A stretch of DNA of 42,649 bases from Bacteroidota bacterium (GTDB taxonomy: Bacteria > Bacteroidota > Ignavibacteria > Kryptoniales > JAKASW01). The position numbers and the translations under genes are program-made. The stretch's first letter is position 1; the number at the start of each line of letters is the position of its first letter. Location: NCBI GenBank assembly GCA_021794075.1, contig JAJYRM010000022.1:1-42649 (forward strand). The letters run 5' to 3'. Under the pieces are notes generated by a model. It did not search any database. It saw only the letters and a program-made list of their open reading frames with translations, and was not told the origin of the DNA. This document shows positions 25,040 through 34,335 of the stretch, piece by piece.

Positions 25040-26212
25040 ATGAGGAAAAAAACAGGAATCGCCATACTCGGCTCCACGGGGTCGATCGGAAGGAGTAGTC
25101 TTGACGTCATCACCAGTATGAACGAACACGGTGAGGACTTCTACGTCTCCTATCTTGTCACGAACAAGAACGTCGATTTGCTATACCAGCAGGTAAAGAA
25201 GTATAATCCCGCCGGAGTCGTAATAATTGACGAAAAGAGAGCCGATCAATTCAGGTCTTATCTGAACGGTGACAAGCTGAAAGTTTACGCGGGCGAAAAG
25301 GGACTCATGGATGTAATGTCCGGAGGCGAATTTGACGTCCTCATAAGTTCGCTCGTTGGCTTTGCCGGACTCCGGCCTACCTTGAAGGCGCTTGAAGCAG
25401 GGAAGACCGTCGCGCTTGCCAACAAAGAGACGATGGTTGTTGCCGGCGAGATAGTAAACGAGACTGCGCGAAAGCATCACGCTAATCTCCTTCCCGTCGA
25501 CAGCGAGCATAGCGCGATCCTTCAATGTTTCACGGGGGAGGGGAAACAGTCAGTTGCGAAACTCATCCTCACAGCTTCGGGGGGGCCCTTCCTAAATCGC
25601 ACCAAAGAAGAACTCGCGAATGTGACTGTTGAAGAGGCACTCAACCATCCGAACTGGAAGATGGGGAATAAGATCACGATCGATTCCGCTACCCTGATGA
25701 ACAAGGGGCTGGAAGTCATAGAGGCGTCTTATCTTTTCGATTTGCCCGCCGAGAAAATTGAGATTGTCGTTCATCCGCAGTCCATCATACATTCTATGGT
25801 CGAATTCGTCGACGGCTCCATCAAGGCGCAGCTCGGCATGCCGGATATGAAGATCCCAATCCAATATGCGCTCACGTATCCCGAAAGAGTCAGATCAAAA
25901 TATCAGAGAATAGATTTCAACAAGGTAGGGCAGCTGACGTTTATGCCGCCCGACACTGATAAATTCACTCTTATCAAATCGGCTTATGAGGCTTTGCGTC
26001 AGGGCGGCACCTCCACAGCCATTCTCAACGCGGCGAATGAGGCGGCTGTCGACCTCTTCCTTCAGCGCAGAATCAGGTTCATGCAGATACCTGAATTTGT
26101 CGACGGCGCGTTAGGAGCGATTGAGTCGAAGGCATCTCCGGACATCGATGAGATATTCAAGGCGGATCGGGAAGCGAGAAAGTTTGTGTACGCGGAGGCG
26201 GAGCACGTTTAG
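25040..26212 (+). CDS. dxr: 1-deoxy-D-xylulose 5-phosphate reductoisomerase
   Basis: Rearranges and reduces 1-deoxy-D-xylulose 5-phosphate to 2-C-methyl-D-erythritol 4-phosphate with NADPH, the second step of the MEP isoprenoid pathway. The 390-residue protein has the NADPH-binding GSTGSIGRSSLD (11-22), ANKETMVVAGE, the metal ligands in PVDSEHSAI (Asp154, Glu156), TASGGPF, NHPNWKMGNKITIDSATLMN, GLEVIEA and HPQSIIHSMV. Length and motif order are normal. It lies 67 bases upstream of rseP, in the same orientation, as is common in bacteria. Confidence 0.97.
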   Translation: MRKKTGIAILGSTGSIGRSSLDVITSMNEHGEDFYVSYLVTNKNVDLLYQQVKKYNPAGVVIIDEKRADQFRSYLNGDKLKVYAGEKGLMDVMSGGEFDVLISSLVGFAGLRPTLKALEAGKTVALANKETMVVAGEIVNETARKHHANLLPVDSEHSAILQCFTGEGKQSVAKLILTASGGPFLNRTKEELANVTVEEALNHPNWKMGNKITIDSATLMNKGLEVIEASYLFDLPAEKIEIVVHPQSIIHSMVEFVDGSIKAQLGMPDMKIPIQYALTYPERVRSKYQRIDFNKVGQLTFMPPDTDKFTLIKSAYEALRQGGTSTAILNAANEAAVDLFLQRRIRFMQIPEFVDGALGAIESKASPDIDEIFKADREARKFVYAEAEHV

Positions 26213-26279
26213 AGTCGGCCTATTTCCCGGGACTGTACAGTCTGCCGGGAACATAGAATTTGAAAATTAAACCAGAGAA

Positions 26280-27587
26280 ATGTGGATGGCTTATATATTT
26301 TATTTCATAATCACCGTTGGCGTTCTGGTCCTGGTGCATGAGTTCGGCCATTTCATAGCGGCCAAATTGTCAGGGATGAAGGTTGACACGTTTTCGATCG
26401 GTTTTCCGCCGCGGGCGTTCGGCAAGAAGATCGGCGACACCGACTATTGCGTTTCATGGATCCCGATCGGGGGCTATGTTAAGATCGCTGGAATGATCGA
26501 CGAAAGTTTCGATACCGATTTCGTGAACAAACCTCCGCAGCCGAATGAGTTCCGCTCCAGGCCGATGTACCAGCGAATGATCGTTGTCTCCGCCGGAGTA
26601 ATAATGAATTTCCTCCTTACTTTCCTGATCTTCTACGGCATAAATCTCGCCAACGGCAAGATGTTTCAGGCGACCACGACGGTTGGATTGGTGCGCGCGA
26701 ATACCGCCGCGCAGAAACTCGGCTTCGAGAGCGGAGACAGTCTCATCTCCATCAACGGGAAGGGAGTCAAGAACTGGGAAAACGTTCTGACCGACCTCTA
26801 CCTCGATAACGTTGCCAATCCTCTATCAGTAAAAGTCGATCGCGGTGGGAAGATTTCGGACATCACCGTTCCTAAAGGAGCGGTGCGGCCCGATAAAGAC
26901 TTCGGCCTTTACCCGAATCATATGCGTGTTCAGATCGACGCTGTTGAACCTGGATTGCCAGCCTCAAAAGTTGGAATCGAGCCGGGTGATTATGTCCTGT
27001 CAGTTGATGGGGTCAGCGTCGCGGCCGACACGCAGCTCGTGGAAATGGTAAAGTCCAGCAAGGGCAAGCCGATTCAATTAGGAATCGAACGGGGAAATAA
27101 AGTAAGTACCATTTCGGTGGTGCCCAATTCGGATGGAAAGATCGGTGTTGGGATTGTTATGGCCTACACCGGCCCGATTGAAAGATTCAGGTACAACGTT
27201 ATTTCTGCCATACCGGCGGGTTTTGATCAAACAGTCGGTGCCACCGGACTACTGCTGAAATCCATCTATCAGATGATAGCGGGGAAAGTGTCTTTCACGA
27301 AATCAATCGGTGGTCCAATCAAGATTGCTCAGCTCGCTACTCAGAGTGCCGAGATGGGGCTTGTCAGTTTCCTCGGATTCATGGCACTTCTCAGCATAAG
27401 TCTGGCCGTGCTGAACATACTTCCTTTCCCAGCACTTGACGGCGGTCATCTCGCGTTTCTTGTGTACGAGTCAATATTCAGAAAGGAAGTACCGACAAAG
27501 GTGAAGCTTGTTGCTCAGCAGGTCGGCTTCGCGGTGCTTCTCTTATTCATGGCCTTTGTAATATACAACGATATAGTGCATTTCTGA
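26280..27587 (+). CDS. rseP: RIP metalloprotease RseP (site-2 protease)
   Basis: Zinc intramembrane protease that cuts anti-sigma factors and leftover signal peptides within the inner membrane. The 435-residue protein has the active-site HEFGH at residues 20-24 in the first membrane helix, two PDZ domains between about residues 125 and 300 (with GLVRANTAAQKLGFESGD and PGLPASKVGIEPGDYVLSVDG cores; only part quoted), and the second zinc-site motif NILPFPALDGGH in the third helix. Signal-peptide or anti-sigma substrates cannot be read from this. It follows dxr with a short AT-rich leader that again carries GAATTTGAAAATT. A strong terminator follows. Confidence 0.96.
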   Translation: MWMAYIFYFIITVGVLVLVHEFGHFIAAKLSGMKVDTFSIGFPPRAFGKKIGDTDYCVSWIPIGGYVKIAGMIDESFDTDFVNKPPQPNEFRSRPMYQRMIVVSAGVIMNFLLTFLIFYGINLANGKMFQATTTVGLVRANTAAQKLGFESGDSLISINGKGVKNWENVLTDLYLDNVANPLSVKVDRGGKISDITVPKGAVRPDKDFGLYPNHMRVQIDAVEPGLPASKVGIEPGDYVLSVDGVSVAADTQLVEMVKSSKGKPIQLGIERGNKVSTISVVPNSDGKIGVGIVMAYTGPIERFRYNVISAIPAGFDQTVGATGLLLKSIYQMIAGKVSFTKSIGGPIKIAQLATQSAEMGLVSFLGFMALLSISLAVLNILPFPALDGGHLAFLVYESIFRKEVPTKVKLVAQQVGFAVLLLFMAFVIYNDIVHF

Positions 27588-27596
27588 GATCGTTTA

Positions 27597-27629
27597 AGGC
27601 CATTCGATGAATCGGATGGCTTTTATTTT
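27597..27629 (+). terminator. intrinsic terminator after rseP
   Basis: AAGGCCATTCG (27596-27606) pairs with CGGATGGCTTT (27613-27623), eleven base pairs counting two G-U wobbles, around a six-base loop, and is followed by TTTTATTTTG. It separates the dxr-rseP unit from the FecR-CHASE2 operon. Confidence 0.8.
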
Positions 27630-27676
27630 GCAACTCGCCTGATGCCTTATACCTAGGAGAGGGGGCTGGCTCCGGC

Positions 27677-27706
27677 TTGTTCTGAAGATCGCGTCCAAGA
27701 TAATTG
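27677..27706 (+). promoter_or_regulatory. candidate promoter of the FecR-CHASE2 cassette
   Basis: TTGTTC (27677-27682) and TAATTG (27701-27706) are 18 bases apart. Between it and the first gene sits a short hairpin, GCCGAA (27724-27729) with TTCGGC (27740-27745), followed by the GGGAGGAG ribosome binding site, so the leader could fold close to the start. Confidence 0.35.
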
Positions 27707-27761
27707 TCAAACTGTGAGTCTTTGCCGAATAGGACACTCTTCGGCGAGAAGGGAGGAGCTT

Positions 27762-28865
27762 ATGAGACGTTTTGACATTACCGTTTTGTCCATCAGTCTG
27801 CTTTTGCTTTCAGCCTCTGCGAAGGCGCAGACTTCCAACAGCCTCGTTAATATCACCCTCACTGTTCCCCAGACAAATCAGATTTATGTGGCAGATTTGG
27901 ATATGCAGCATATACAGAGCTCAGGAGTCCTTTTCTCGGCCACAATACAGTCACTCGCGTCAAGTCCGATTCAAGTTAAGCTTAGAATGACGGTCAATGT
28001 GACGCTCACCGATGGAACATCCTATCCGGACATCGCCGACGCGACCACGAACCCATTCACGCTCCAACCGGGACAAGTAAGAGTCATAACAAATGTCGAT
28101 TTGTCCGGCAGCAATCCGGCAATCAGCGTAGAGAGTTCTCATTTCAATTCCGACCAGGTAGACAAGCTCAAGAGCGTCGCCCTGGCTACGGGAAAGGCGC
28201 CGGCTGGAGTTTATCAATTTGTGCTGCAATGTCTTGACCAGAACAGCATGCCTGTCTCTGAAGAGGCTCAGGGGAGCATCATCGTGACGAACCCAAGCAG
28301 GATAGAGCTCGCGCTCCCTATGGACCAGGGAAATGTTTCGACGCTTTTTCCTCATTTCCAATGGATGGCGAATGTCGATACCGTAGTGCTCTCGGTGTAC
28401 GAGAAGCTACCGAGCCAGGTGAGCCCCGAGGATGTCGTCTCAGGAGTTCCTTACTTGAGAGTAACAGTGCCAAACTCGACTTCCCCGGCTCCAGGGTCCT
28501 TCAATTATCCACCATCCGGTCCGGGGGTTAGGCCATTGCAGAATGGGAGAACTTACTATTGGTACGTTCAGGTACCGGGCTCTGTGTCGCGCGGAAGCGG
28601 GCTGAGAAGCGACATTTGGAGTTTTACTATCGGGAGTATGGGCTCTGCTGCGGAAAGCGGGACACAAAGCGGCAACATAAACAGCGAGGCCACCGCAGCG
28701 TTAAAGAGCTTCCTTTCGGGTACACCATACAGCTACCTTGCGTCACGGATCAGTATGCTTACCGGCCAGGCAACGTACGACGGCAACGAAATTTCGATCG
28801 ATGAGCTGATTGATATCCTGAAGAATATGGATAGGTCCAAAGTCACAAGTGTAATTGTTCACTAG
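27762..28865 (+). CDS. secreted beta-rich protein with C-terminal Fn3-like domain, first gene of FecR-CHASE2 cassette
   Basis: No characterised family is recognised. The 367-residue protein starts at ATG 27762, set by GGGAGGAG; a longer frame from 27714 has no ribosome binding site. It has a Sec signal peptide with probable cleavage after AKAQ (residue 23). Residues 25-175 look like beta-sandwich sequence; 180-291 resemble an Fn3-like module with FPHFQWMANVDTVVLSVYE and a run ending GRTYYWYVQVPG and SDIWSFTIG, as in surface proteins that present a repeat of Fn3. A final helical segment (about 308-365, with ISIDELIDILKNMD) may dock a partner. Ten bases separate it from the FecR gene, so it belongs to that system. 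Confidence 0.75.
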   Translation: MRRFDITVLSISLLLLSASAKAQTSNSLVNITLTVPQTNQIYVADLDMQHIQSSGVLFSATIQSLASSPIQVKLRMTVNVTLTDGTSYPDIADATTNPFTLQPGQVRVITNVDLSGSNPAISVESSHFNSDQVDKLKSVALATGKAPAGVYQFVLQCLDQNSMPVSEEAQGSIIVTNPSRIELALPMDQGNVSTLFPHFQWMANVDTVVLSVYEKLPSQVSPEDVVSGVPYLRVTVPNSTSPAPGSFNYPPSGPGVRPLQNGRTYYWYVQVPGSVSRGSGLRSDIWSFTIGSMGSAAESGTQSGNINSEATAALKSFLSGTPYSYLASRISMLTGQATYDGNEISIDELIDILKNMDRSKVTSVIVH

Positions 28866-28875
28866 GGAGGCGGCA

Positions 28876-29559
28876 ATGAAAAAGAGGAACGCTGTGATAA
28901 TTTTCGCGCTGTTCGTGTTTGCCGCGACCCTTGCGTTTAAAGAAGCGGCGACGAGCAACGTAGCACTCTTCTGGATTATCAAAAACAAAGTTGAGAAGAG
29001 TCCTACTTCAAAGGTGTGGAAAAACGCCAAGAAGGGAGAGCTAATTTACGGAGGTGACTACGTCAGGACACTTCCCAAATCTTTCGCTCTGATTAAATTC
29101 AACGATTCCAGCACCCTTCGCCTCGGGCCCGAATCAGAAGTGCAAGTGAATGGCTTGGACAATCCGTCGAACATGTACGTCAACAACGGCGACGTCGGAT
29201 TCTCTATGGCCAAAAGGAAGGACAAGCCTTTTGAGTTCACCACGCCTACGAGTGTCGCGTCGATTCGGGGCACACAGGGCATCCTGGTGGTCGGGCTTAA
29301 TAATTCCGATTTCCTTACGATTGTTGAGGGGCTCGTCAGGTTCGTGAACAACTTCTCGCACGATTCGGTAAACGTCGGCGCCGGTGAGACCGGGGTCTCC
29401 TCGTCAAACGGCAGTATCTCAATTCATAAGTCAACTCAAGCCGATCTGGAGAGGCTGGCGCAATTGAACGACCAGTTCGGCAGGAAACATGAACTAAAGA
29501 TCCAATACCGTGACAGCAACGGACAAATGCGTGAGATCATAATCAATACTCAGCAATAA
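28876..29559 (+). CDS. FecR-domain protein
   Basis: The 227-residue protein has an N-terminal signal anchor or signal peptide (about 5-21) and a periplasmic FecR domain from about residue 60 to 155. The family marks are GDYVRTLPKSFALIKFNDSS, LRLGPESEV, and FTTPTSVASIRGTQG with its TP...RGT core. Classical FecR proteins pass an outer-membrane signal to a sigma factor; here no sigma or anti-sigma gene is near and the next genes are a barrel and a CHASE2 cyclase. FecR-domain proteins beside CHASE2 cyclases are known from other bacteria. ATG 28876 is set by GGGAGGCGG. A helical tail (about 185-227) follows the domain. Confidence 0.88.
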   Translation: MKKRNAVIIFALFVFAATLAFKEAATSNVALFWIIKNKVEKSPTSKVWKNAKKGELIYGGDYVRTLPKSFALIKFNDSSTLRLGPESEVQVNGLDNPSNMYVNNGDVGFSMAKRKDKPFEFTTPTSVASIRGTQGILVVGLNNSDFLTIVEGLVRFVNNFSHDSVNVGAGETGVSSSNGSISIHKSTQADLERLAQLNDQFGRKHELKIQYRDSNGQMREIIINTQQ

Positions 29560-29603
29560 GCGGTCACGGTTCAAACTACAGAGCAGTGTTGGTCGGAGGC
29601 ATT

Positions 29604-32027
29604 GTGAGCAAATCTAACAAGATTATTGCGGGGGGCAGAACTGCGCTCACGCTGTTGTGGCTATCCTTTCTATTCCTCGGGCGAACTGCCTTCGCGCAGC
29701 AGGGGCTCGTGATGAACCTTACAGCTACATCCGGAGCGGTGGAGAACAGCCCTGTTGTAGTCAAGGCGGAAGTTAAGAGCCTGACGAACATCTCTCAGGC
29801 GCTTCTTTTCTACCGGAACGACCTGTCCACCGACTTTCAGCAAACCGAAATGAGTTTCCAGGAATCCTCGATGACTCTTTCTGGGACAGTGCCTTCGTCG
29901 TATGTCGTCAGTCCGTATATCGAAGTCTATGTCAGGCTAATAATGAGGGATGGAACTACAGAGACTTATCCTAGCGAGAGCCCCACGGAAAATCCAGTTC
30001 GCATAAGCGTCGGTAGGTCCGAATCCGAGAAGGATATCCTGATAATAAGTCCTGATCGAGACCAGCGATTGACCGTTGACAATCTAATGATAGCGGCCTC
30101 CATGCTCTTCGCGCCTAAGTCCGTCGACAGGAAAAAAACGCGACTCTACTTTGATGGTTTGGATGTTACCGGAGACGCTGTTGTGAGCGGACAGGTTATC
30201 GTCTATTCGCCGTCAAAGTTCCCAATGCCGATCACCGGTGGGATTCACACAGCCAAAGTCGTGCTGTACGATTCAAGCGGCTCGCGGGCCGCGAGTCTGG
30301 AATGGAGTTTCTATATCATCGCGCCGGGCGAAAAGCAAGGCTCCGGCTTCTCTTACCAGGGGTCAGGGAAGATCGAACTGAGGAACGAGACGATCAGCGG
30401 AGTCTCGACGTGGTACAACAGGGGAGATCTGAATCTTAACGGCACGGCGCTCGGCATGAACATGGGAGCAAATGTGCACGTCACCTCCGAGGAGAAGTCC
30501 TACCGGCAGCCGCAGGATAGGTTTGGCATTTACGCTTCCACTTCATGGCTCAGCCTGAGATTGGGAGACAGTTATCCTGCGTTCAGTCCGCTCATCATGA
30601 ACGGACTCCGAGTCCGCGGGGTATCCGGGATGTTGTCTCTCGGATTTTTCAACCTGCAAGCGGCCTACGGTCAGACCGTCAGAGGCATCAACGGACAATA
30701 TCTTGACACCGTCGTCGTGGCTCCGGGCTCAGGGCTTCAGCTTACGGGCGCGAACTACATCAGGCTGGATGATTCTACTTTCATCGGCGTGAACTACGGC
30801 ACATATTCAAGAAATCTTCTCGCCGTCCGCCCCTCTTTCAACTTCGGAAGCCATGCGAGTGTCGGTTTCACTTTTCTCAAATCGTCTGATGTCCTTAGCT
30901 CTGTAAACTTTGGGAGTGATCCTAACCAGAATGTTGTCCTCGGAAGCGATTTCTCTATGAATTTCGACAACAGGAGAATAAACTTCCTGGCCGAGGGGGC
31001 GATGAGCATGCTTAATCAGAACACAGCGGTCGGCAGCAGGTCCGCGGCGTTCATAGATTCAGTATCTCAGTCTAATACCGGCACGCAGATCAACAACATC
31101 GTTCCGCTAACGACTTTGTCCCAGCTCATCACGATAAACGAGTACCTAGTGCCGCTCGACCCGACCAAGCTTTCGTCTCTCGCCTGGGACGTGGGCCTCA
31201 GCCTCAATTACTTCAACACATTCGCGAAGGTCGGATATGTCTACCGGGGACCCGATTACGCTTCTTTCGGGCAGCCATTCATAAGAACCGATATTCGGGG
31301 ACTCGATTTCTTTCTGCGGCCGCGCCTGTTCAGCAACCAGGTGCTTCTCTCCATTTCATATGAGAACCTTTTCGATAACCTGCAGCATCAGAAAGTTGCC
31401 ACGACGAATTTCGTTAACTCGAACGTGGCGGTTTCGTATTTCCCGATAGCGTCGCTGCCGGGTTTGACTTTAGGTTACTCATCCTATTACAATATAAATT
31501 CGCTTTCTCCCGATTCCGCTTACGCGATCGATAACCTGACATACAGGTACTATATCGAGTCGAACTATTCGTTCAAATACCTGGGTCAGCAGAATCTCGC
31601 CGTGAGCTTTGGTATAAGCAAGCGGAAAGACAAGGTCCTTCTCGGAATAAACATGGTCAACTCCAATGTGTCGTTCATGTTGAATTCCAGTTTCGGCAGC
31701 GTGCCTCTGAGGACGACAATCGGTTTCAACTTGAACGGCAACCGCACCGCCATGAAAGACACCACGGCTTTGGTGCTTTACGAGCAGATACAGACTTTCA
31801 ATTACACATTCATCACGCTCGGCGCTTCATACGGATTTTTCAAAGATAGATTGAATGTCGGCGCCAATTACACACCCACGTTTGGCGCGTTTACGAGGAA
31901 CGGTTACGGCTTCACGGCTAGTTACCTCGTGGCACAGGCACAGTCAATCAATCTCAACGTGAGTTATTTTGCCGCCACAGGCTCGGACGATCTTATAGGT
32001 TCTCTCGTGTACGCCGTGGATTTTTGA
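29604..32027 (+). CDS. outer-membrane beta-barrel protein with N-terminal Ig-like domains
   Basis: The 807-residue protein starts at GTG 29604, with GGAGG at 29595-29599, and has a signal peptide with probable cleavage after AFA (about residue 28). Two beta-sandwich (Ig-like) domains occupy about residues 30-240, the second with FDGLDVTGDAV and GGIHTAKVVLYDSSGS. From about 245 to the end, alternating amphipathic strands with aromatic girdles (for example GKIELRNETISGVSTWYNRG and LSFY-type turns) indicate a large beta-barrel, and the last residue is Phe, as the BAM machinery prefers. No TonB box or plug domain is visible, so it is not a TonB-dependent receptor. Function is unknown; its place between FecR and the CHASE2 cyclase suggests a sensor or signal gate. 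Confidence 0.8.
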   Translation: MSKSNKIIAGGRTALTLLWLSFLFLGRTAFAQQGLVMNLTATSGAVENSPVVVKAEVKSLTNISQALLFYRNDLSTDFQQTEMSFQESSMTLSGTVPSSYVVSPYIEVYVRLIMRDGTTETYPSESPTENPVRISVGRSESEKDILIISPDRDQRLTVDNLMIAASMLFAPKSVDRKKTRLYFDGLDVTGDAVVSGQVIVYSPSKFPMPITGGIHTAKVVLYDSSGSRAASLEWSFYIIAPGEKQGSGFSYQGSGKIELRNETISGVSTWYNRGDLNLNGTALGMNMGANVHVTSEEKSYRQPQDRFGIYASTSWLSLRLGDSYPAFSPLIMNGLRVRGVSGMLSLGFFNLQAAYGQTVRGINGQYLDTVVVAPGSGLQLTGANYIRLDDSTFIGVNYGTYSRNLLAVRPSFNFGSHASVGFTFLKSSDVLSSVNFGSDPNQNVVLGSDFSMNFDNRRINFLAEGAMSMLNQNTAVGSRSAAFIDSVSQSNTGTQINNIVPLTTLSQLITINEYLVPLDPTKLSSLAWDVGLSLNYFNTFAKVGYVYRGPDYASFGQPFIRTDIRGLDFFLRPRLFSNQVLLSISYENLFDNLQHQKVATTNFVNSNVAVSYFPIASLPGLTLGYSSYYNINSLSPDSAYAIDNLTYRYYIESNYSFKYLGQQNLAVSFGISKRKDKVLLGINMVNSNVSFMLNSSFGSVPLRTTIGFNLNGNRTAMKDTTALVLYEQIQTFNYTFITLGASYGFFKDRLNVGANYTPTFGAFTRNGYGFTASYLVAQAQSINLNVSYFAATGSDDLIGSLVYAVDF

Positions 32028-32052
32028 TGGGCTCGGGTATTACATTTCACCA

Positions 32053-34254
32053 ATGAAAACAGTCGGCGGCGCAATTTCGAGAACGCGAAAGCTACTGCTG
32101 CCGCTCTTGATAGCCGTGCTCTCTTCGGGCGTCGCTTTCATGCTGTCCCGTGATATTCCATTCGATGTACCCTTTCTGAAGACTGCCCAGCTAAGGACGT
32201 TGGACCAGCGATTCGAGGCGAGAGGGCCTGTCAACATCCATGACACTTCCAAAGTGGTGATTGTAGCGCTGGACGATCAATCGTTCCAGGCCCTACCAGA
32301 CGAAATAGTTTTCCCGCGGAGTTATTATGCGATGGCGATAAAGAACCTTTACGCCGCCGGAGCGAAGGTTGTGTGTGTCGACGTCGTGTTCGACGGCCGC
32401 TCTCCGATAAAAGGTGACGACAGCGCTCTTGCCGCCGTCTTGAAAAAATACCCGTCAACCGTTCTTGCCGTTAGAAATACTATCTCAGTTTCAGGAAGGG
32501 TCACGGTGCTCAAGAGCCGCGACTATTTCCACAACATATTCTTAAGAAATGACAGCTCGATGGGTACCGTGTTGCTGCCGAACGATCCGGACGGCGTTTA
32601 TCGTAGATATATGCCGTATGTCGATTTCCGCACGGGAGCAAATACTTACACGCCGGTCCCTTCATTCGGATTTGAGGCCGTATCAAGGTATTGGGGACTT
32701 GGGAATAAGGTGGCTTCGGACGGTCCGGGGTACTTCAGATTGGGAGGAATGAGAATACCGAAGTACAGCCGTTCTTCGATGCTGATCAACTATCCCGGTC
32801 CGGCAGGAAGCTTTCCGACCTATGACCTCTGGCAGGTACTCGACGACTCCTCATTCCAGACTCGCGACGAGAAGGACTTCGGACTTCAAATAAACGCCTA
32901 CTACCCATTGAAGAGCAGCGGAGTTTTTAAGAATAAGATCGTGCTCATCGGCGCGGAATATCCGGAATCGGGTGATCTGAAGCCGATACCTTTCCTAAAG
33001 AACAAATCAGAAGAGCAGAGCAACATGGCCTACGGGGTTGAGATACACGCCGCCGCCATTCAGACCCTTTTAGACGGAGATTTCTATTACAACTCCGCCG
33101 CATGGGTGGATTTCCTTGAAATGTTTGTCGGAGCCTTCCTGATAGCCATGACTTCGTTCCTTTTCAAGTCTGCCAAACATTCGAGGATGTTCCTGGTAAT
33201 CTTTATTCCGCTTCTTGTAACTGCGGGAGTTGTGGCTGCATCTCTTGAAGCCGCGTTTGCGCTCTTCATAAAAGACAGGATAATCCTTAAGATCATATAT
33301 CCTATCCTCGCCTACTCGTTCAGCTATGTCTCCGTTGTCGTCTATCAATTTGTGTCCGAACGCAGGGCCAAGGCGGCAATCAAGTCACTCTTCAGCAGGT
33401 ATGTCGATCCTTCTGTCGTGAACCAATTAGTAGGTAACCCGGCTCTCGTGAGGCTCGGCGGAGAACGCAAAGAGCTTACAGTCCTTTTTTCCGATATTGC
33501 CAGCTTCACCTCGGTAAGTGAAAAACTGTCGCCTGATGATCTAGTCGCTCACTTGAACGATTACCTTTCGTCGATGACGGAAGTTGTCTTCCAGAACTCC
33601 GGGACCCTGGACAAGTACATCGGCGACGCGATAATCGCTTTCTGGGGGGCGCCTCTGGATGTCAAAGACCATGCTTACCGCGCGTGTCAGACGGCGATCG
33701 AGATGACAAGGCGGCTGGACACTCTCCACGAAAAATGGAAAAGCGAAGGGAAGCCGCTTCTGAACTTCAGGATCGGAATAAACTCGGGCGAGATGGTGGT
33801 TGGAAATGTTGGCGGCAGGGATAGGTTCGATTACACGGTCATAGGCGACAACGTTAACCTTGCTTCTCGTCTTGAGTCGGCGAACAAAATGTATCGTACC
33901 AGGTTGATGTTGAGCGAGTATGCTTACGAGCTGGTGAAAGATAGGGTGTTTGTCCGCGAACTCGATTTGATAATCGTGAAAGGGAAGACCAGGCCGGTGA
34001 AGATATACGAGCTGATATCGGACAGGATTGACAATGTAACCGAAGAGAAGAAGAAGCTCGTCGAGATTTATTGCGCGGGGTTGGCGGCGTATCGTGGCCG
34101 TCATTGGAAGGCGGCAAAGAGCCTGTTCGAGAAAGTCCTCTCGATGGATTCGGCGGACTATCCTTCGGAGATGTATCTCGAGAGGTGCATGCTTTACGAG
34201 ATAGAACCTCCCCCTGATGAATGGAACGGCGTTTTCATAATGCAGACAAAATAA
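32053..34254 (+). CDS. CHASE2-domain class III adenylate cyclase
   Basis: Membrane receptor-cyclase predicted to make cAMP from ATP. The 733-residue protein has an N-terminal membrane helix (about 14-32), an extracytoplasmic CHASE2 sensor domain (about 45-345, with VVIVALDDQSF and GAKVVCVDVVFDG), three closely spaced helices (about 352-370, 380-404, 411-433) and a cytoplasmic class III cyclase domain. Every catalytic residue is present: metal Asp481 (FSDIASFTS) and Asp525 (GDAIIAFWG), adenine-selecting Lys521 and Thr595, and transition-state Asn602 and Arg606 (NLASRLES). The Thr points to class IIIb and ATP rather than GTP. A helical tail follows. It is the last gene of the four-gene cassette. 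Confidence 0.93.
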   Translation: MKTVGGAISRTRKLLLPLLIAVLSSGVAFMLSRDIPFDVPFLKTAQLRTLDQRFEARGPVNIHDTSKVVIVALDDQSFQALPDEIVFPRSYYAMAIKNLYAAGAKVVCVDVVFDGRSPIKGDDSALAAVLKKYPSTVLAVRNTISVSGRVTVLKSRDYFHNIFLRNDSSMGTVLLPNDPDGVYRRYMPYVDFRTGANTYTPVPSFGFEAVSRYWGLGNKVASDGPGYFRLGGMRIPKYSRSSMLINYPGPAGSFPTYDLWQVLDDSSFQTRDEKDFGLQINAYYPLKSSGVFKNKIVLIGAEYPESGDLKPIPFLKNKSEEQSNMAYGVEIHAAAIQTLLDGDFYYNSAAWVDFLEMFVGAFLIAMTSFLFKSAKHSRMFLVIFIPLLVTAGVVAASLEAAFALFIKDRIILKIIYPILAYSFSYVSVVVYQFVSERRAKAAIKSLFSRYVDPSVVNQLVGNPALVRLGGERKELTVLFSDIASFTSVSEKLSPDDLVAHLNDYLSSMTEVVFQNSGTLDKYIGDAIIAFWGAPLDVKDHAYRACQTAIEMTRRLDTLHEKWKSEGKPLLNFRIGINSGEMVVGNVGGRDRFDYTVIGDNVNLASRLESANKMYRTRLMLSEYAYELVKDRVFVRELDLIIVKGKTRPVKIYELISDRIDNVTEEKKKLVEIYCAGLAAYRGRHWKAAKSLFEKVLSMDSADYPSEMYLERCMLYEIEPPPDEWNGVFIMQTK

Positions 34255-34300
34255 CGGACAACCTTAAACGATCTTGATAAGTTTAGCATCCGTGGTCAAA

Positions 34301-34329
34301 TTGCCTTTCACTTCACGTGGGTTTAAATT
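34301..34329 (+). promoter_or_regulatory. candidate promoter of ruvB, possibly leaderless
   Basis: TTGCCT (34301-34306) and TAAATT (34324-34329) are 17 bases apart. Transcription would begin about seven bases on, at or beside the ruvB ATG (34336), so a leaderless mRNA is predicted. No ribosome binding site precedes the ATG, which fits. Confidence 0.4.
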
Positions 34330-34335
34330 GACATC

